A DNA stretch of 25,912 bases, taken from NCBI GenBank assembly GCA_000226015.1, contig JH152964.1, positions 2,500 to 28,411 of the forward strand. The letters run 5' to 3'. Below are positions 23,853 through 25,912 of this stretch, in pieces. The translations under genes were made by a program, and so were the position numbers. The stretch is from Mnemiopsis leidyi (taxonomy: Eukaryota; Ctenophora; Tentaculata; Lobata; Bolinopsidae). The notes below the pieces were generated by a model that searched no databases, was not told the DNA's origin, and was given only the letters and a program-made list of their open reading frames with translations. How positions within the stretch are numbered: the stretch's first letter is position 1; every line of letters starts with the position of its first letter.

Positions 23853-25052
23853 TTTCTACACAACACAGTACAGTGTAACCAAACCCAGTGTAACGAACTC
23901 TTACCTGGCACGGTTACAAATATCATTACAAATCATATGATGATGTCAGATGTGTACAGAACCAGTATATAAACTATATATATGATATATTTAATATATA
24001 TAAGCTATATACATAATATCCCTCTACAGCCGTACCCAACTCAACAAATGATCTATTCTAAGTGTGCTTAGTCGAGCACACATACTACATTTTACATGTA
24101 TTGTTCATGTTATAGTGCAGCAAGAACATACCTATTTGGGTGTTTATGTACGAATCAAAAAGTGGAATATAATATATTCTAAATTTAAATTTATTTTATA
24201 ATAAGTGGAAAGTAAAAGTTAACATAACTTAATTCATCACATTCCTCGTACTTGACATTGGCAGATGTACTATATCGTGGCTGTAATGCATACTTGAGCA
24301 CAACAAAGATATACATGAGTAGTTATCCAGTATTATTGTACGTGGTATAGTTAAACATGATATAGTGCTGGTGATCATGTCATGATACGATAATATCTTT
24401 TGTCAACTCTCCAACATGTCATTTATATGATTAATATATAACGTCTTGTTTCAAATACTGTTTTAGATTCAGTTCATGTTAGATCAAGTTTTTTTCCTCA
24501 ACGATGATTCTTAACATCATCATCAAATAAAAATGTTTAATTGAAAGTTGTATTTTGATAATTCGTAAAATCATTCCAGATCTGGCACATTTTTGTATGC
24601 TATGACGAAACAAATTATTCAAATATTTACAATTTGTATAGTGAATATTCTGAATAATGCATTCGAAAGAACATATTTACGTAGTTTAATTATAAAATAT
24701 GCAAATTAAGTTAGGTATGTACACCTAACTCAAAATAAATACACAAAAACATACAAAATAACTTAGACGCGGTAGAGGCGGCATTTGTATGTATTCAATT
24801 AACACACGACGTGTGCACACACTACCCTGCAAAAAGTTGCGAAACAAATCTCGCAGCTCTGTAAGACTTTGCTGTATTGAGGTATGGAAGTTTCAGTACC
24901 ATGTTTTACTGGTTTTATATCACAATAGGCCACATATCTCTTACATATCTCAAGTATTTTTTCGATTAACACCCCGAATCGAGGTCAAACTTTTAAACAA
25001 GCTTTTGAAAAGGGTCTAGCTATATGTGTTGGACCGTTTACTGGTACGTGGT

Positions 25053-25170
25053 AGCGTAATTTTAATAAGTGCCAACTGCCATGTAATTTTAGTTAGTGCC
25101 ATGTTATTTTAGTTAGTGCCATGTAATTTTAGTAAGTGCCATGTAATTTTAATAAGTGCTGTGTAATCTT
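25053..25170. repeat. 20-bp tandem repeat
   Basis: Unit ATGTAATTTTAGTTAGTGCC in four clean copies from 25081 to 25160, with diverged copies on both sides. Confidence 0.92.
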
Positions 25171-25749
25171 GGATGAAATTAAATGGGAATTTTGAACAGT
25201 GAGCTGCCAATAATGTACTAAATGTAAAACCGGAATTATATCATGTTTTAGTACGTAGTAAGGTAAGGACTCAGGTGTCGGGTATACTGAGCTACATACT
25301 GTAAGAACATGAAACATCGCTGAGAATACTGGAGTGTGTAACCGTTTAAAACATTATAATAAAACCAGTTCAAGGTATATGTCATTATATCAAGGTATAT
25401 GTCATCGTATCAAACTTTTAACTACCAAAATCTGCATTTTAAGAACTTTAGTGGAAAACATATCTAAAGTCTAAAGTCTTCAACATTATCTGATATGATT
25501 GTGTTGATTTCCAGTAGGAGAGCAACTAATGTAAGTACGTAATGGCAAATATCGTGGGTGGGGATAAATAGATCATTTATCACATGGCTTGATATGAGTG
25601 ATATTATCGCAAAACTTTAATATCGGCTCAAGAGACATTTAGTAGATTTGAATATTGTACAGATCTATATATTTAAATTCCGCAACACTGCACGGAACAT
25701 TTAGGTATCTCCATGTCATGGTACCTACATGAATAATCTATCAGAAGAT

Positions 25750-25912
25750 TATAGCATATAGACTATAGCATATAGACTATAGCATATATAGACTATAGCA
25801 TATAGACTATAGCATATAGACTATAGCATATATAGACTATAGCATATAGACTATAGCATATATAGACTATAGCATATAGACTATAGCATATATAGACTAT
25901 AGACTATAGACT
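25750..25912. repeat. GACTATAGCATATA minisatellite reaching the right edge
   Basis: About ten copies of a 14-bp unit (GACTATAGCATATA), some with an extra TA (16 bp). The array is still running at the end of the window, so its true length is unknown. Confidence 0.92.

Larger units (their letters stand above)
21308..25912. other. Probable large Abl intron containing several minisatellites
   Basis: 4.6 kb upstream of the SH2 exon. I found no minus-strand match to the SH2 FLVRES or SH3 ALYDF-type motifs, so the preceding Abl exon is off the right edge. A GA-rich stretch lies at 22350-22376. Other tandem repeats are listed separately. Confidence 0.55.

Overview
The window is AT-rich animal nuclear DNA. 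It carries spliced genes with GT-AG introns, a metazoan-type Abl tyrosine kinase, a filamin-like actin-binding N-terminus, papain-family proteases (one with ShKT domains), a LINE remnant and many minisatellites. The gene content fits an invertebrate. ShKT domains on a papain protease and the diverged Abl would suit a cnidarian or another early-branching animal, but the sequence does not settle this.

Layout. (1) 503-1863, minus strand: first three coding exons of a filamin-like calponin-homology (CH) protein, which runs off the left edge. (2) 2268-2730: 3' fragment of a non-LTR retrotransposon. (3) About 4010-6060: a dense cluster of short non-autonomous repeats, including foldback units with apparent target-site duplications and an 857-bp element with 25-bp terminal inverted repeats. 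(4) 8029-21307, minus strand: ten exons of an Abl-family kinase, from the second half of SH2 through the kinase domain to a glutamine/proline-rich tail. The SH3 and N-terminal SH2 exons lie beyond the right edge. (5) The 7.55-kb Abl intron 12602-20151 holds a nested gene set. A plus-strand gene for a secreted cysteine-rich peptide has exons 13015-13193 and 19582-19777. Inside its 6.4-kb intron lie two intronless papain-like protease genes (13958-15067 plus; 18908-17544 minus) and a third, internally deleted copy (about 16419-16636). (6) 21308-25912: no exon recognised; several unrelated tandem repeats, the last reaching the right edge.

How it fits together. Abl (signalling) and the filamin-like protein (actin crosslinking) are housekeeping genes on one strand. 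The nested genes all encode predicted secreted proteins. The proteases have a signal peptide, an I29-type propeptide, an intact Cys/His/Asn catalytic triad, an acidic linker and a small four-cysteine tail. One copy also carries two ShKT domains between linker and tail. The copies share promoter-proximal sequence, so they arose by DNA duplication of an already intronless gene.

Two points deserve attention first: the three-level nesting, and a one-nucleotide frameshift in the Abl exon that encodes the catalytic loop and activation segment, where every other exon junction is in phase.
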